In this document: positions 27,335 to 36,336 of the stretch, piece by piece | Layout of the letters: the number at the start of each line of letters is the position of its first letter | Position numbering within the stretch: the stretch's first letter is position 1 | Source: JAYKJB01 sp035284745 [NCBI: Candidatus Sericytochromatia bacterium] | GTDB lineage: Bacteria; Cyanobacteriota; Sericytochromatia; S15B-MN24 | Direction: 5' to 3' | DNA length: 64,000 nt | Assembly: GCA_035284745.1 (NCBI GenBank) | Contig: JAYKIL010000015.1 | Span: 1-64,000 of the forward strand | The notes under the pieces: model-generated | What the model was told of the DNA's origin: nothing | Databases searched by the model: none | The model's input: the letters and a program-made list of their open reading frames with translations, nothing else | Position numbers and translations under genes: made by a program

Positions 27335-28393
27335 ATGTTTTCACCGGAAATTGAATCAGCTGCCCTGGCGCAGATTGTAAGAAGGTATCCCGCACTGGGG
27401 GGCTATGGCGGGATTGTCCGCAATGGGTTAAGTCCGAACACCGCTGCGTGTGTTTTTGAGACGGAGGCGGGCCGCTTTTTTGCGAAGCGCTACGACCCAG
27501 ACCGGGTGGAGGCACACAGTCTGTTATGGGAGCACAGCATTAGTTTGCAACTCCGCGCAGCGGATTACCCCACTCCGGTGATTCACGCGAACAATCGGGG
27601 TGACACCCTGACTTGGCTTGCTGAGAATCCCTACGCCATCTATTCACTGGCGGTGGGGGAAGATCGTTATGGCGAGTATCCTGTCTTTTCACCGTTCCTC
27701 GACCGTGAGGATGCCCGTGCTGCGGGCAGGTGGTTGGCCCGATTTCATCGCGTCATGGCGGAGGGCCCTTTGCCGCTCGCCCGTCCGTTCAAAGGTTTAA
27801 CGGCTCAGTATCAGGTGTTGTTGGCCCCTCGCTATGAAGAGGCCTTGGCAGCGTTGTTGTCTCAGGTGCCCATTCTGGAGGCCTACGTCGGGGCGCGTCC
27901 CGAGTGGCCTCCATTGGTTGCTGGGTTGGCGCAGGATGCCGCCCATATCCAACGACTCGCATCAGATTTGCCTGTGGGGGTGATCCACGGGGATTGGCTG
28001 AAACGCAATATGTTTTGGCGGGGGCACGACGTGTCAGATGTTTTGGATTTTGGCATGTGGAACGTCGCTCCCTGGATTTTTGACGTTGCTTTAGCCTTAT
28101 TGCCGGTGGGTTTTAACTGGCCTGAATTGCTGCTGGGACGGGTATCGCCGAATCATCCAGATTTGATTGCCTTTCTCTCCGGGTATCAATCGGAACGGCA
28201 TTTTGAGGACAGTGAATGGGAGGCACTGCCGTGGATGATGCAAACGGCGCGTCTGGAGTTTTACCTGAGTGCGATCGCGGTGGCCTTGCAGAAGGGCGAT
28301 CAAGCGGAAGCCGCTCAGTTTTGGGATCTGCTGGTGGCAACGAGGCACTACTTTGTCTCGAATCCCGCGTGGCGTGAGGTTTTGCTCTCTTAA
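27335..28393 (+). CDS. Aminoglycoside phosphotransferase-like (APH/ChoK) kinase
   Basis: 352 residues; ATG 27335 (an adjacent TTG at 27332 is the alternative). The protein-kinase-like fold of the APH family is shown by the brenner motif HGDWLKRNM (Asp220 and Asn225) and the metal-binding DFG-like VLDFG (Asp238); a glycine-poor loop and Lys51 (FAKRY) lie near the N-terminus. Family members phosphorylate small molecules such as choline, homoserine, methylthioribose or aminoglycosides; nothing here picks the substrate. Resistance function should not be assumed. Confidence 0.88.
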   Translation: MFSPEIESAALAQIVRRYPALGGYGGIVRNGLSPNTAACVFETEAGRFFAKRYDPDRVEAHSLLWEHSISLQLRAADYPTPVIHANNRGDTLTWLAENPYAIYSLAVGEDRYGEYPVFSPFLDREDARAAGRWLARFHRVMAEGPLPLARPFKGLTAQYQVLLAPRYEEALAALLSQVPILEAYVGARPEWPPLVAGLAQDAAHIQRLASDLPVGVIHGDWLKRNMFWRGHDVSDVLDFGMWNVAPWIFDVALALLPVGFNWPELLLGRVSPNHPDLIAFLSGYQSERHFEDSEWEALPWMMQTARLEFYLSAIAVALQKGDQAEAAQFWDLLVATRHYFVSNPAWREVLLS

Positions 28394-28518
28394 CTCGCGC
28401 ACCATTAAATATGGTTTAATTCTGCCTCTGGACACGTCAGTTGATCGCTCACTCTGACCATAACCCTTAAGGCCGCGAGGCGCGGATGGTTGGATGTGAG
28501 ACAGGAAATTGACCGCCG

Positions 28519-29283
28519 ATGGGTCTTAATTTTCTTTCTAAGCTGAATATTGGACGGGCAGCGCGTCAGGCGTTAACGTCTCCACCCGCTGCGCCTTTGG
28601 CGAAAAAAGCGGTGTCAGCGGCAGCGCCTTTGCAACAAGATGTTTTCGTCAAGGCATCTCGCGCCGGGACGGGGATGTTGCCGAAGCCCTTGATGCCAGC
28701 GACCACCAAACCGACACTGGCCACCTTGGGTGATCAAAATCTGGGATTTGCGGAACTGGTTGCAAAGAACCCGTCGCTGATCTGGAGCACCCAGATGACG
28801 CCACGGACCGAGCAAGCCATTCGTTCTTTTGCGCAAGGGACCTTGGGGCAATCGGTAAAGGGGATGGATCTTCGCCACCGGACCGCCGAGCAGGTTCGCC
28901 ACGAGTTGACGCGCCGAGGTTTCTCTCGTGAAATGGGCGTCATCAAAGATGTGCGGACAGGGCGGCCCGTGATTAATCCTCAGACGGGTCGACCGATTCC
29001 GATGGAGGTCTGGACCCATCGTGATGGTGGTATGGTGCGTATCAAGCCTGAGGGGGACCCGCTCAGCCGTCACCGCCCAGCCCCGCATTTGAGCGTTTCT
29101 GTTTTGTATCCCCCTGGCGCGAGCGGCCACGACTTTAACAATGAGGCTTTCAAAGTAGACTTTGCCGGGAATCCATTACCGAAATGGGCGTCAGACGCGC
29201 GGAACCCTTTCCCCGCAGCGACGCCGGCTGGCAAGCGTTTCTTGGATGACCTTGCGGCGCGTACGCACATCAATCTTCGTTAA
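28519..29283 (+). CDS. Candidate polymorphic-toxin-like protein
   Basis: 254 residues. It has no signal peptide; a Pro/Ala-rich N-terminus contains QQDVFVKASRAG. A middle helical section is followed by a C-terminal part of about 120 residues with TGRPVINPQTGRPIPMEVW, then HRPAPHLSVSVLYPPGASG, then EAFKVDFAGNPLPKW. That arrangement of a His in PHLSVSV and a closing strand with NPLPKW reminds me of small toxin domains at the ends of polymorphic toxins, but I cannot name the family. It is followed after 16 bases by a small acidic gene and then a terminator, an arrangement typical of toxin and immunity genes. Function is inferred. Confidence 0.65.
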   Translation: MGLNFLSKLNIGRAARQALTSPPAAPLAKKAVSAAAPLQQDVFVKASRAGTGMLPKPLMPATTKPTLATLGDQNLGFAELVAKNPSLIWSTQMTPRTEQAIRSFAQGTLGQSVKGMDLRHRTAEQVRHELTRRGFSREMGVIKDVRTGRPVINPQTGRPIPMEVWTHRDGGMVRIKPEGDPLSRHRPAPHLSVSVLYPPGASGHDFNNEAFKVDFAGNPLPKWASDARNPFPAATPAGKRFLDDLAARTHINLR

Positions 29284-29299
29284 GTGTTGACGATCGTCT

Positions 29300-29707
29300 G
29301 TGCAGGTTCACTATTTTTTGGTTTTGCCGCCTGAAACATCCTACCAACCCCAGTTAGAGGGTTGGCTAGGAGAAATGTCTGGCGCTTTCCGTCATCCTGA
29401 TCAGCGAGAGCGGATGTGGGTGATAACGGCGGGGCCTGATATGGCCCGGTGGTTGGAGGCCAAGATTCGAATGGAGCCTGGCACGCCCCTGGTTTCCCAG
29501 GGCTTGTTGGTTCTTCATCCTGAAACGATCGAAGTTTATCAAGATGTCCCGCGTGAGATCCTGGTGTCGATGAAGTCGTTACTGATGAACGTCTTGCAGC
29601 GATGGGCTTGTCGCGTTCTTTCGGAGGAAGGTGACGATTGGACGTCGCGCTATGCGACTCACCCGGTCGGGTTGTTTGAAGAAGAAGATACGTGGCACGG
29701 GGCTTGA
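29300..29707 (+). CDS. Small protein, candidate immunity partner of upstream gene
   Basis: 135 residues, GTG start at 29300. The protein is acidic (many Glu/Asp, ending in EEEDTWHG), soluble and lacks a signal peptide or recognised domain. It is probably cotranscribed with the upstream toxin-like gene, 16 bases apart, and the unit is closed by a strong terminator four bases after its stop. Size, acidity and position fit an immunity protein, but no homology supports that; it may be unrelated. Confidence 0.75.
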   Translation: MQVHYFLVLPPETSYQPQLEGWLGEMSGAFRHPDQRERMWVITAGPDMARWLEAKIRMEPGTPLVSQGLLVLHPETIEVYQDVPREILVSMKSLLMNVLQRWACRVLSEEGDDWTSRYATHPVGLFEEEDTWHGA

Positions 29708-29710
29708 TGC

Positions 29711-29742
29711 AAAGAGGCCGCTCCCCTCGGAGCGGCCTCTTT
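29711..29742. terminator. Strong intrinsic terminator
   Basis: A perfect 14-bp stem (AAAGAGGCCGCTCC with its exact complement) and a CCTC loop. The stem's flanking A and T runs allow it to work in both directions, serving the toxin/immunity unit and the convergent gene ending at 29810. Confidence 0.9.
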
Positions 29743-29809
29743 GGGTCCCATCATCTGCTTTCTCGCGCCGCAAAAATCCGCGACGGAGAAAAGCCCGCAT
29801 AGAACCGGT

Positions 29810-30445
29810 CTACCAGAGCCAGTGATACAGGCCGTAAGGCTCATGTCTGCCATCCGTGACGGCAATGGTCGGTGGTTGGAAGACGTAGGTCCGGCTGAAA
29901 TTGTAATTCTCTCCCCCGTCCCGCCCTCGGTGCTCGACGAGTGCCCTGACGATCAAGTTTCTCGCGGGCAACGAGGACGTCGTGGCCCGGAATCCATCGG
30001 CTGCGCGTGCGCCGTTAAGAATAGCGAGCGGTTTGTCCACGTAAGGGTTGGCATAGTGGGGGTAAACAAAATAAGTCGCCGCGACAACGGGGATTCTCCA
30101 TTCCGGCGTTCGCTGACGGGTTGAAATCACTTGCGGAATATGTCGGATGGCTTGCGGTTTTCGATGCAGCGAAACCTGCAGTCCGAACGTGGGTTGGCCG
30201 TCGGAAACAGAGTACCCATCGCGCCACGCGAAGGCGTGCAGGTCGAAATCTTCCTCAGAGCCTGAGTAAAAACCATCTATCAATGTCGCGTTGGCGTTGC
30301 CAGAGTCTGACGAAATGGCAGGTCCTCCGGTGAGCGCACGGGAGGGTTCTTTTTCAATTCGGTACAGGGCCTGCCCGTGCGCCGCGCCTGCGAAGAGCGG
30401 CAAAGTGAGCACGCAAGCAGTGGCTGCAGTGAACCTCATTGACAC
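29810..30445 (-). CDS. Exported protein of unknown function
   Basis: 211 residues from GTG 30445, with AAGGA upstream. The signal peptide ends near AAHGQA. The mature protein is Tyr/Asp-rich and beta-like, with stretches such as GFYSGSEEDFDLHAFAWRDG and NYNFSRTYVFQPP. I do not recognise a domain or catalytic motif. It lies 136 bases downstream of the DUF3370 lipoprotein on the same strand and may be cotranscribed with it. Confidence 0.78.
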   Translation of the reverse strand: MSMRFTAATACVLTLPLFAGAAHGQALYRIEKEPSRALTGGPAISSDSGNANATLIDGFYSGSEEDFDLHAFAWRDGYSVSDGQPTFGLQVSLHRKPQAIRHIPQVISTRQRTPEWRIPVVAATYFVYPHYANPYVDKPLAILNGARAADGFRATTSSLPARNLIVRALVEHRGRDGGENYNFSRTYVFQPPTIAVTDGRHEPYGLYHWLW

Positions 30446-30581
30446 GGGGGCCAGATTCCTTTGCGAGAAACAATGGGCAGTTTACCAACCTGCCAACCCT
30501 GTTTTACCCTGTGACCCTTATCACTTCACCACGAGCCGAGAAGGTTATGGTCGCGAGAAAGTCGCATAAGGCCTTTCCGTG

Positions 30582-31997
30582 CTAAATCCGCTGGATCGTC
30601 AAAAGTTGTGGCGGTGTCGCGTCCGCGGGGTAGATCAGACTAAGCGTCAGATCGCGGCGTCCCTGCGCTGCAATGGCAAGGGTCTCGAAGGGTGGCAATG
30701 TTTGTCCGCGCCGCAGTACAATGTGGGTGAATCGGGGAGGCAGCGTCCGTGTGCCGATCCATTCATCGACACGAAGCAGACCCCGGAATGTGACAGCTTT
30801 GTCTGGCGGAGTGCGAAAGGTCGCCACGTGATGGCCGCCTTGTGAGGTCACCTGGGTGGGATGGCTCAGCGCCAAGGCATACGCACGCGGTTCTGGCGAC
30901 GGGTTTTCCAGTCGCAATACCATCTCATATCGGACCCCGTAGTTGCCGTGTCCTTGATAGGCGGATTCGGGGTATCGCGACGTCAACGGTGCGCTTTGGA
31001 CTTGTTGGGTCCCCAGTCGGTTCAGGTGTACGGCAGAGATAGGAAACCCGACCGTCTCGCCCGGTGCCAAAGGGGCGACCTCTCTCGACAGGTTGCTGTT
31101 CCACGTCGCTCCGCGGGTCACACCCGCGACCCGGCCGTAACGAAATCCTTTCTTAATTTCTTTTCCTTCGACCAGAGGGGTTGCCGGTGCTTCGAGGGCT
31201 CCGGCGCGCGTATTTTTGCTTAAAACAGACTGAAAGTCCTCTTTCGAAGGAGAGACAAAGTCTGAGGGGCTTGAACTGTTTGCAAAAACAGCGACCTCAG
31301 ACACGTAGATGGGAGCATCGCTGTGCATGTAAAGCTGCGTCGTGCGCCCATTGATGGGCGGTGGAAATGCGACGTTGGTGGGGATAGGAAAATCAAGCAA
31401 TAACTGGTTGCTGCCGGGGGGGATACTCCATTCGCGGGGCTTGAGCGGGGAAAGTCCTCGCAAAATTTCACCGGCCACCCGGTCACCCGGCCCCGCGAAG
31501 AACGTTCCGGTCGGATCGGGCAACAGGGGGCGCAGGCGCCTAAAGAGGGCGTCGGGCTGGCTTAAGTAGGTCGCACCTGAGCGAAGCCCGAGTTTGCACA
31601 GCGTTTTTCCGCGATTATGTGCGATCAGTCCGAGGTGCAATCGCCGGGTTCCAGGACGGGGATCGCGGGCGATGTGGTGAGAGAAAATGGCAAAGTCGCC
31701 GCTGAAGGCAACCCCTTGAAAAGTTGACTTGAGCTGTTCGTTCGGCGCAGGCAGGGTGGAAAGTACAATGCCCGGCCGCGTGACAATTTCAGGCGAATTA
31801 CTGTTGAAAACCAACGTTTGATCCAGTTTCCCTGGTAAAGGATGCATCCGCAAGGCAATTTCGGTCGTTTTCTGAGGCGCAGCGGGCATGCCGGGGGGAC
31901 GTTCTCCTTCGAGCAGTTCGAATTGGAGCGCAGCACATCCAAAAAGAACCTGCGTGGCACTGAGCATCGCGGCAGAGTAGATAGAACGGCGGTGCAT
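30582..31997 (-). CDS. DUF3370-family lipoprotein
   Basis: 471 residues with a signal sequence ending in lipobox LFGC. The mature protein follows the DUF3370 family from end to end: HPLPGKLDQTLVFNSNSPEIV, FSHHIAR, LGLIAHNRG, ATYLSQPDALF, FAGPGDRVAGEILRG, PPGSNQLLLDFPIP and NGRTTQLYMHSDAPIYVSEVAVF. I know this family mainly from Cyanobacteria, and it has no established function. Its presence is the best taxonomic marker in the window. All blocks are in order and the length is normal. Confidence 0.9.
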   Translation of the reverse strand: MHRRSIYSAAMLSATQVLFGCAALQFELLEGERPPGMPAAPQKTTEIALRMHPLPGKLDQTLVFNSNSPEIVTRPGIVLSTLPAPNEQLKSTFQGVAFSGDFAIFSHHIARDPRPGTRRLHLGLIAHNRGKTLCKLGLRSGATYLSQPDALFRRLRPLLPDPTGTFFAGPGDRVAGEILRGLSPLKPREWSIPPGSNQLLLDFPIPTNVAFPPPINGRTTQLYMHSDAPIYVSEVAVFANSSSPSDFVSPSKEDFQSVLSKNTRAGALEAPATPLVEGKEIKKGFRYGRVAGVTRGATWNSNLSREVAPLAPGETVGFPISAVHLNRLGTQQVQSAPLTSRYPESAYQGHGNYGVRYEMVLRLENPSPEPRAYALALSHPTQVTSQGGHHVATFRTPPDKAVTFRGLLRVDEWIGTRTLPPRFTHIVLRRGQTLPPFETLAIAAQGRRDLTLSLIYPADATPPQLLTIQRI

Positions 31998-32056
31998 GGC
32001 ACTTATTTCCCCAATTTAAATCACAAAAGGCAAGGCGGCTTTCCTAACATCCTATA

Positions 32057-32081
32057 ACAAAAGCGGGTTGCAGCCACCCGC
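32057..32081 (-). terminator. Possible intrinsic terminator for the SulP gene
   Basis: On the minus strand, GCGGGT and ACCCGC form a 6-bp stem with a 7-base loop followed by TTTT. It lies about 120 bases beyond the SulP stop, so it may be the end of that transcript. A second hairpin (stem arms at 32148-32158 and 32174-32184, then TTTTT) faces the plus strand; no plus-strand gene needs it. Confidence 0.4.
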
Positions 32082-32204
32082 ACGCGAAAGACATCTCTCG
32101 GGTGGCAGGCTTTTTGAGGCCGCGATGTTGCTGGCCTTGCGAAGTGAGCGGGAGTCTCTTCCTGGGGTGGGGGGAGACTTCCGCTTTTTCGGGATGGTTT
32201 TGCG

Positions 32205-33827
32205 CTAGGTCATGTGCTTTAAGATGGCCTGTACACTGCTTTCTGTGTCGGGATGGAGGCGACTCTGGTCTATTTCGCCGGGTGCAATGCCCATCAAGCG
32301 TAAAATTCGGCGGGGCTGTTCTTGTAACCCGCACAATGCGACGGGAATTCCTTTCCCTTGAAGGTCCAAGGCAAGATCCGACAAAGTGTAAGCGGCGGAC
32401 TGGTCTATGAATGATGAATGGGCGAAGTCCAAAACGACGCCGCCCGCATCGGCGAGGGCCATCACAACGGTTTGCAATCGCAGGGCGTTGCCGAAAAATA
32501 ACGGGCCGTTGACGGGGACCACGTATATGTTTTGTAGCAATTTTTGTGGGTGATCCTCTCGCGCGGGGTCTTCATCAGTGTTCGCGAGCGTCGGGGGGGC
32601 AAAATCGAGGTCTGACATCCGCTTCACAAATATCAGGCTTGCCATAATCATTCCTGCGGCGACCGCTTTGATGAGATCAACAAAAACGGTGAGCAGCAAC
32701 ACCGTGAAATTGACCGCTGCATCCGCACGCGGAATTCGCAGAAAGTGCCGGAGACCCCTCACATCAATGATGCCCATTCCGACGGAGATGAGAATGCCCG
32801 CCAGGACGGCCAATGGAATTTCTGCGGCCACCTTGGAAAGCCCGAGCATCACGACCAGCAGGAACAGCGAGTGAACGATACCAGCCAGCGGGGTTTTGCC
32901 ACCCGCCATCACGCTCACCACGGTGCCTTTTGTGGCACCGGCCCCCGGAATGCCACCAATAAGGCCCGCAAAAATATTTCCGAGCCCCTGTCCGATGAGT
33001 TCGCGGTCGCTGTCGTGTCGGCTGCGTGTCATGGTGTCGGCGATGAGGGAGGTGAGCAGTGAGTCAATGCTGCCCAACGCCGCGAGCATGAGGCCTGGTA
33101 TCACCATCAAAACCAGGGTTTCCGCATTCAGGGGAGGGATATGCAGGGTTGGAAGCTCCAGGGGAATGGCCCCTATTTTTGGCACTTCCAACTTCAGAGC
33201 CCAGGCCAGCGGGGTCAAAGTGATCAGGGCGACAAGGGCTCCAGGGATGCGCTGTGTGATCCTCCCCGTGAGGTACACGAGGGCGATTCCCGCGAGGCCC
33301 AATGACAGCGCGGCCAGGTTCGCGTGGCTCAGGGCCACGGGAAGTTTCAGCAGGTTATCAATGACGTGATATGAGCCGCTGTGGCCCAGTAGGGGTAAGG
33401 CCTGCAGTACGATGATGATGATGCCGATGCCACTCATGAAACCGGACACCACGGGATAGGGGACATAGCGGATGAATGCGCCCAGTTTGAGAACACCAAA
33501 TAAAACCTGGAACACCCCCCCGAGAGCAATGGCTCCAAAAACGACGGCGGGGTTGCCGCTGAACGAGGCCACCAAGCCTGCCACCACGATAGTCATGGGG
33601 CCTGTGGGGCCAGAGACCTGGGACGGCGTTCCACCGAAAGCCGCAGCGAGCAAACCCACTGCAATGGCACCATACATCCCCGCAGCCGCCCCGAGGCCGG
33701 AGGCCACCCCGAAGGCAAGGGCAAGTGGCAAGGCGATGACACCAGCGGTGATGCCACCGAAAACATCTCCACGCCAATTCAGTAACCATGCGTGTGGAGC
33801 AGTGATCCAATGGGGTCTCCCTGGCAT
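32205..33827 (-). CDS. SulP-family inorganic anion transporter with STAS domain
   Basis: 540 residues from ATG 33827, which has GAGGAG ten bases upstream; ATG 33860 lacks a site. Residues about 15-400 are the SulP transmembrane domain (some 12 helices) with LPLALAFGVASGLGAAAGMYGAI, PTGPMTIV, ELIGQGLGNIFAGLIGGIPGAGATKGTVV and SKVAAEIPLAVLAGILI. The C-terminus is a STAS domain (VVLDFAHSSFIDQSAAYTL). Members move sulfate or, as in BicA of Cyanobacteria, bicarbonate with sodium. In this lineage bicarbonate is possible, but nothing visible decides between them. Confidence 0.94.
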   Translation of the reverse strand: MPGRPHWITAPHAWLLNWRGDVFGGITAGVIALPLALAFGVASGLGAAAGMYGAIAVGLLAAAFGGTPSQVSGPTGPMTIVVAGLVASFSGNPAVVFGAIALGGVFQVLFGVLKLGAFIRYVPYPVVSGFMSGIGIIIIVLQALPLLGHSGSYHVIDNLLKLPVALSHANLAALSLGLAGIALVYLTGRITQRIPGALVALITLTPLAWALKLEVPKIGAIPLELPTLHIPPLNAETLVLMVIPGLMLAALGSIDSLLTSLIADTMTRSRHDSDRELIGQGLGNIFAGLIGGIPGAGATKGTVVSVMAGGKTPLAGIVHSLFLLVVMLGLSKVAAEIPLAVLAGILISVGMGIIDVRGLRHFLRIPRADAAVNFTVLLLTVFVDLIKAVAAGMIMASLIFVKRMSDLDFAPPTLANTDEDPAREDHPQKLLQNIYVVPVNGPLFFGNALRLQTVVMALADAGGVVLDFAHSSFIDQSAAYTLSDLALDLQGKGIPVALCGLQEQPRRILRLMGIAPGEIDQSRLHPDTESSVQAILKHMT

Positions 33828-33980
33828 ACTCTGACAGCTCCTCGTGTTGCGTTGCGCCATTAGGAGTGTAGCCTGTTTGCTGCGGGCGTGTGGTGAGCGC
33901 ACCACTCTGCGGCTGCGTGCGGGAGGCCGTTGTTAAGCGTCTATCACGTGGGGAATATGGTCGTGGTAGAGGTGCAGAAA

Positions 33981-34457
33981 ATGGTTTGGAGGCTTGTTGT
34001 GCCACCTTTTATTGTGAAAGACCTGTCGAGAGAAGTTCCCCGTAGTCCTTTTGATACCCTTGACGGAATTCCGTGGCTTCCCCGGCTGATAGACAAGGCG
34101 CGGGCCATGAAAGCGGGAAAGCTGGGCGAGTACATTCCTTATCCTTGCGGCGGTGACCGTCATTTTCTGTCGACGCTGGGCTTAGATGCTGCGGCCTTGA
34201 GGGCGCAAATTGAGGCGGATACACCGGATGAGGCTATCGTGCACTGGGTGCGAAGCCAATTACCGGTAGATGGCGAGGCGCGGATAGCCCGTTACAAGGA
34301 GCAAGCGCGGACTCCGGTGTCGGGGGACATGGCGCAGCATCTTGAAGAGGCCAAAAGAGCTCTGCAGGCGGACCGTCCTACGCTGTCTCTGGCTCACGTG
34401 ACGAACTTCGCAGAGCTCATTTGCGCGGAAGAGGGGCATCCATTGCCCGGTGGATAA
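33981..34457 (+). CDS. DUF5069 family protein
   Basis: 158 residues from ATG 33981, with AGAGG about eight bases upstream. The protein matches DUF5069: DLSREVPRSPFDTLDGIPWLPRLIDKARAMKAGKLGEYIPYPCGGDRHFLSTLGL, where the DKARA..AG.LGEY core is diagnostic. It is a soluble cytoplasmic protein of unknown function. It is transcribed away from the SulP gene from a shared 150-bp region. Confidence 0.87.
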   Translation: MVWRLVVPPFIVKDLSREVPRSPFDTLDGIPWLPRLIDKARAMKAGKLGEYIPYPCGGDRHFLSTLGLDAAALRAQIEADTPDEAIVHWVRSQLPVDGEARIARYKEQARTPVSGDMAQHLEEAKRALQADRPTLSLAHVTNFAELICAEEGHPLPGG

Positions 34458-34501
34458 AAGTTAATCGCGCGCGCTGGGCGACGGGGCTCGTTTCAACAGG
34501 C

Positions 34502-34699
34502 TTACGGGCGACGGGCGTTGAATGCTTTGACGGCCTCGTAGAGGTTTTCGGCCACGCCTGCCCCGTAGGCACGGCCTCCCCGCTGGTTGTAGTATTTTAC
34601 GACGCCAAATAACACGTCGGTCGGATCGAAGTTCGCCGTCTGGACGGCGTGCTCGGTGCGGCGGGCGCGAGGCAAAAGCTGGGTGGCGGAAGACGGCAC
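34502..34699 (-). CDS. Small conserved-looking protein of unknown function
   Basis: 65 residues starting at GTG 34699. The composition looks coding: third-position GC-rich codons throughout and a typical protein pattern (FDPTDVLFGVVKYYNQRGG, then AGVAENLYEAVKAFN). There is no strong ribosome site and no known domain. It is convergent with the DUF5069 gene. The AT-rich stretch at 34720-34760 lies upstream and could supply a promoter. Confidence 0.6.
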   Translation of the reverse strand: MPSSATQLLPRARRTEHAVQTANFDPTDVLFGVVKYYNQRGGRAYGAGVAENLYEAVKAFNARRP

Positions 34700-34719
34700 G
34701 CTGAAAAACTCACTGGGGT

Positions 34720-34760
34720 GGCTTAAACTATATACATTTTATATTTAATCTAATCATAAT
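34720..34760. promoter_or_regulatory. AT-rich intergenic region, possible divergent promoters
   Basis: A 40-base stretch of almost pure A/T (with TATATACA and TATATTTAATC) separates the small minus-strand gene and the CoA-transferase genes. The sequences resemble -10 elements on both strands, but no well-spaced -35 box is present. Confidence 0.3.
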
Positions 34761-34893
34761 GTTTGACGGGGTGGTTGTCAAGTGTTGCAGAGCGGCCTTT
34801 CCGTGCGGGCGTGGCGGCGACAAATGCCTCGGTGGTAAACTGCATCGGGTGGCGAGGCCGCGGTTTTTTCGGCTCGGGGCGCAAGGGGGAAAG

Positions 34894-35613
34894 ATGACGA
34901 AGAAAGTGGTGCTTGACGCTCAGACGGCTCTGGATGGTGTCTTGCGCGATGGAATGACCATCATGGCCGGAGGGTTTGGCTTGTGTGGTATTCCGGAGAA
35001 CTTAATTGCCGCGATACGCGCGTCGGAAGTCAAAGACCTGACCTTCATCAGCAACAATGCAGGCGTGGATGATTTTGGCCTCGGCCTCTTGTTGCAGACC
35101 CGGCAGATCAAGAAAATGATCGCCAGCTACGTGGGCGAGAATAAGTTGTTTGAGCGCCAGGTGCTCGAAGGCACCTTAGAGGTTGAACTGGTCCCGCAAG
35201 GGACGCTGGCGGAGCGCATTCGCGCGGCAGGCGCTGGAATTGGCGGATTTTTTACGCCCACCGGCGTTGGGACGGTCGTGGCAGAGGGCAAGGAAACCCG
35301 TGTCATTGACGGCGTTGAATATGTTTTTGAATTGCCTTTGAAAGCAGACCTTGCCATCATTAAGGCTTGGAAGGGCGACGCACTGGGCAATTTGGTGTAT
35401 CGGCAAACCGCGCGCAACTTCAACCCGATGATGGCAACGGCGACGGCTGTTACGTTGGCAGAAGTTGAACACTTGGTGCCGGTCGGCGAGCTGGACCCTG
35501 ACCACATTCATACGCCGGGGATATACGTGGATCGAATTTTTCAGGGGTCGGCCTATGAGAAAAGGATTGAGCAACGTACGGTTCGTCCCAAACAAACCAG
35601 CCCAATGGGGTGA
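34894..35613 (+). CDS. scoA: 3-oxoacid CoA-transferase subunit A
   Basis: 239 residues from ATG 34894, behind AAGGGGGAAAG; the open frame upstream (to 34759) is not translated. Family I CoA-transferase alpha subunit: GGFGLCGIPENLI, ISNNAGVDD, YVGENKLFERQVLEGTLEVELVPQGTLAERIRAAG and GAGIGGFFTPTGVGT are all conserved. With the next gene it moves CoA between succinyl-CoA or acetyl-CoA and 3-oxoacids such as acetoacetate. The two subunits are 37 bases apart. Acetoacetate is produced by the kce enzyme encoded elsewhere in the window, so the sets may work together. Confidence 0.95.
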   Translation: MTKKVVLDAQTALDGVLRDGMTIMAGGFGLCGIPENLIAAIRASEVKDLTFISNNAGVDDFGLGLLLQTRQIKKMIASYVGENKLFERQVLEGTLEVELVPQGTLAERIRAAGAGIGGFFTPTGVGTVVAEGKETRVIDGVEYVFELPLKADLAIIKAWKGDALGNLVYRQTARNFNPMMATATAVTLAEVEHLVPVGELDPDHIHTPGIYVDRIFQGSAYEKRIEQRTVRPKQTSPMG

Positions 35614-35650
35614 AAGCCCTTCACGAATGACTTTGCGAGGTTGATACCAG

Positions 35651-36310
35651 ATGCCCTTTGACCGCAATCAAATTGCCGCACGAATCGCACAAGAGTTGCG
35701 TGATGGCTATTATGTGAATTTGGGCATCGGCATCCCAACTTTGGTCGCTAATTTTATCCCGGACGGCGTGAATGTCACCCTGCAGTCGGAGAATGGCTTG
35801 TTGGGTATTGGTCCTTTTCCGCTTGAAGGGGAAGAGGACCCTGACTTAATCAATGCAGGAAAGCAAACTGTCACGACCCTGCCAGGTTCCAGTTTTTTTT
35901 CAAGCGCCGATTCGTTTGCAATGGTGCGTGGGGGGCATGTTGACCTGACAATTCTGGGGGCCTTGCAGGTGGCAGAAAATGGCGATCTCGCCAACTGGAT
36001 GATTCCAGGAAAGAAGGTGAAAGGCATGGGCGGCGCGATGGACCTCGTGGCCGGCGCCAAGCGGGTCATCGTGGCGATGGAGCATTGTAGTAAAGACGGG
36101 GAACCCAAACTGTTGACGCGCTGCACGCTTCCATTGACGGGCCAACGCGTGGTGAACCTGATTGTGACCGACTTGGCCGTGCTTGCCGTGACTCCCGCGG
36201 GGTTCGAGCTTTTGGAAGTAGCGCCGGATGTGACCATTGATGAAGTCCGCAAGAAAACAGGCGCCAATTTGCACGTGTCATCCGCCGTGAAATATCCAAG
36301 CGGGGTTTGA
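35651..36310 (+). CDS. scoB: 3-oxoacid CoA-transferase subunit B
   Basis: 219 residues. The beta subunit carries the catalytic Glu in [14 protein letters not shown], the residue that forms the covalent gamma-glutamyl-CoA intermediate. [17 protein letters not shown] and [20 protein letters not shown] are typical. The start ATG 35651 has GAGG upstream. It directly follows subunit A, and the downstream gamma-glutamyltransferase gene begins about 26 bases after its stop. Confidence 0.95.
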   Translation: MPFDRNQIAARIAQELRDGYYVNLGIGIPTLVANFIPDGVNVTLQSENGLLGIGPFPLEGEEDPDLINAGKQTVTTLPGSSFFSSADSFAMVRGGHVDLTILGALQVAENGDLANWMIPGKKVKGMGGAMDLVAGAKRVIVAMEHCSKDGEPKLLTRCTLPLTGQRVVNLIVTDLAVLAVTPAGFELLEVAPDVTIDEVRKKTGANLHVSSAVKYPSGV

Positions 36311-36336
36311 CGCAGGCCGGGAGGTTTTCCTTCTAT

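Noticed and set aside
27335-28393. Aminoglycoside resistance gene
   Set aside because: The APH fold is shared by many metabolic kinases, and no resistance-specific residues or mobile context is seen.
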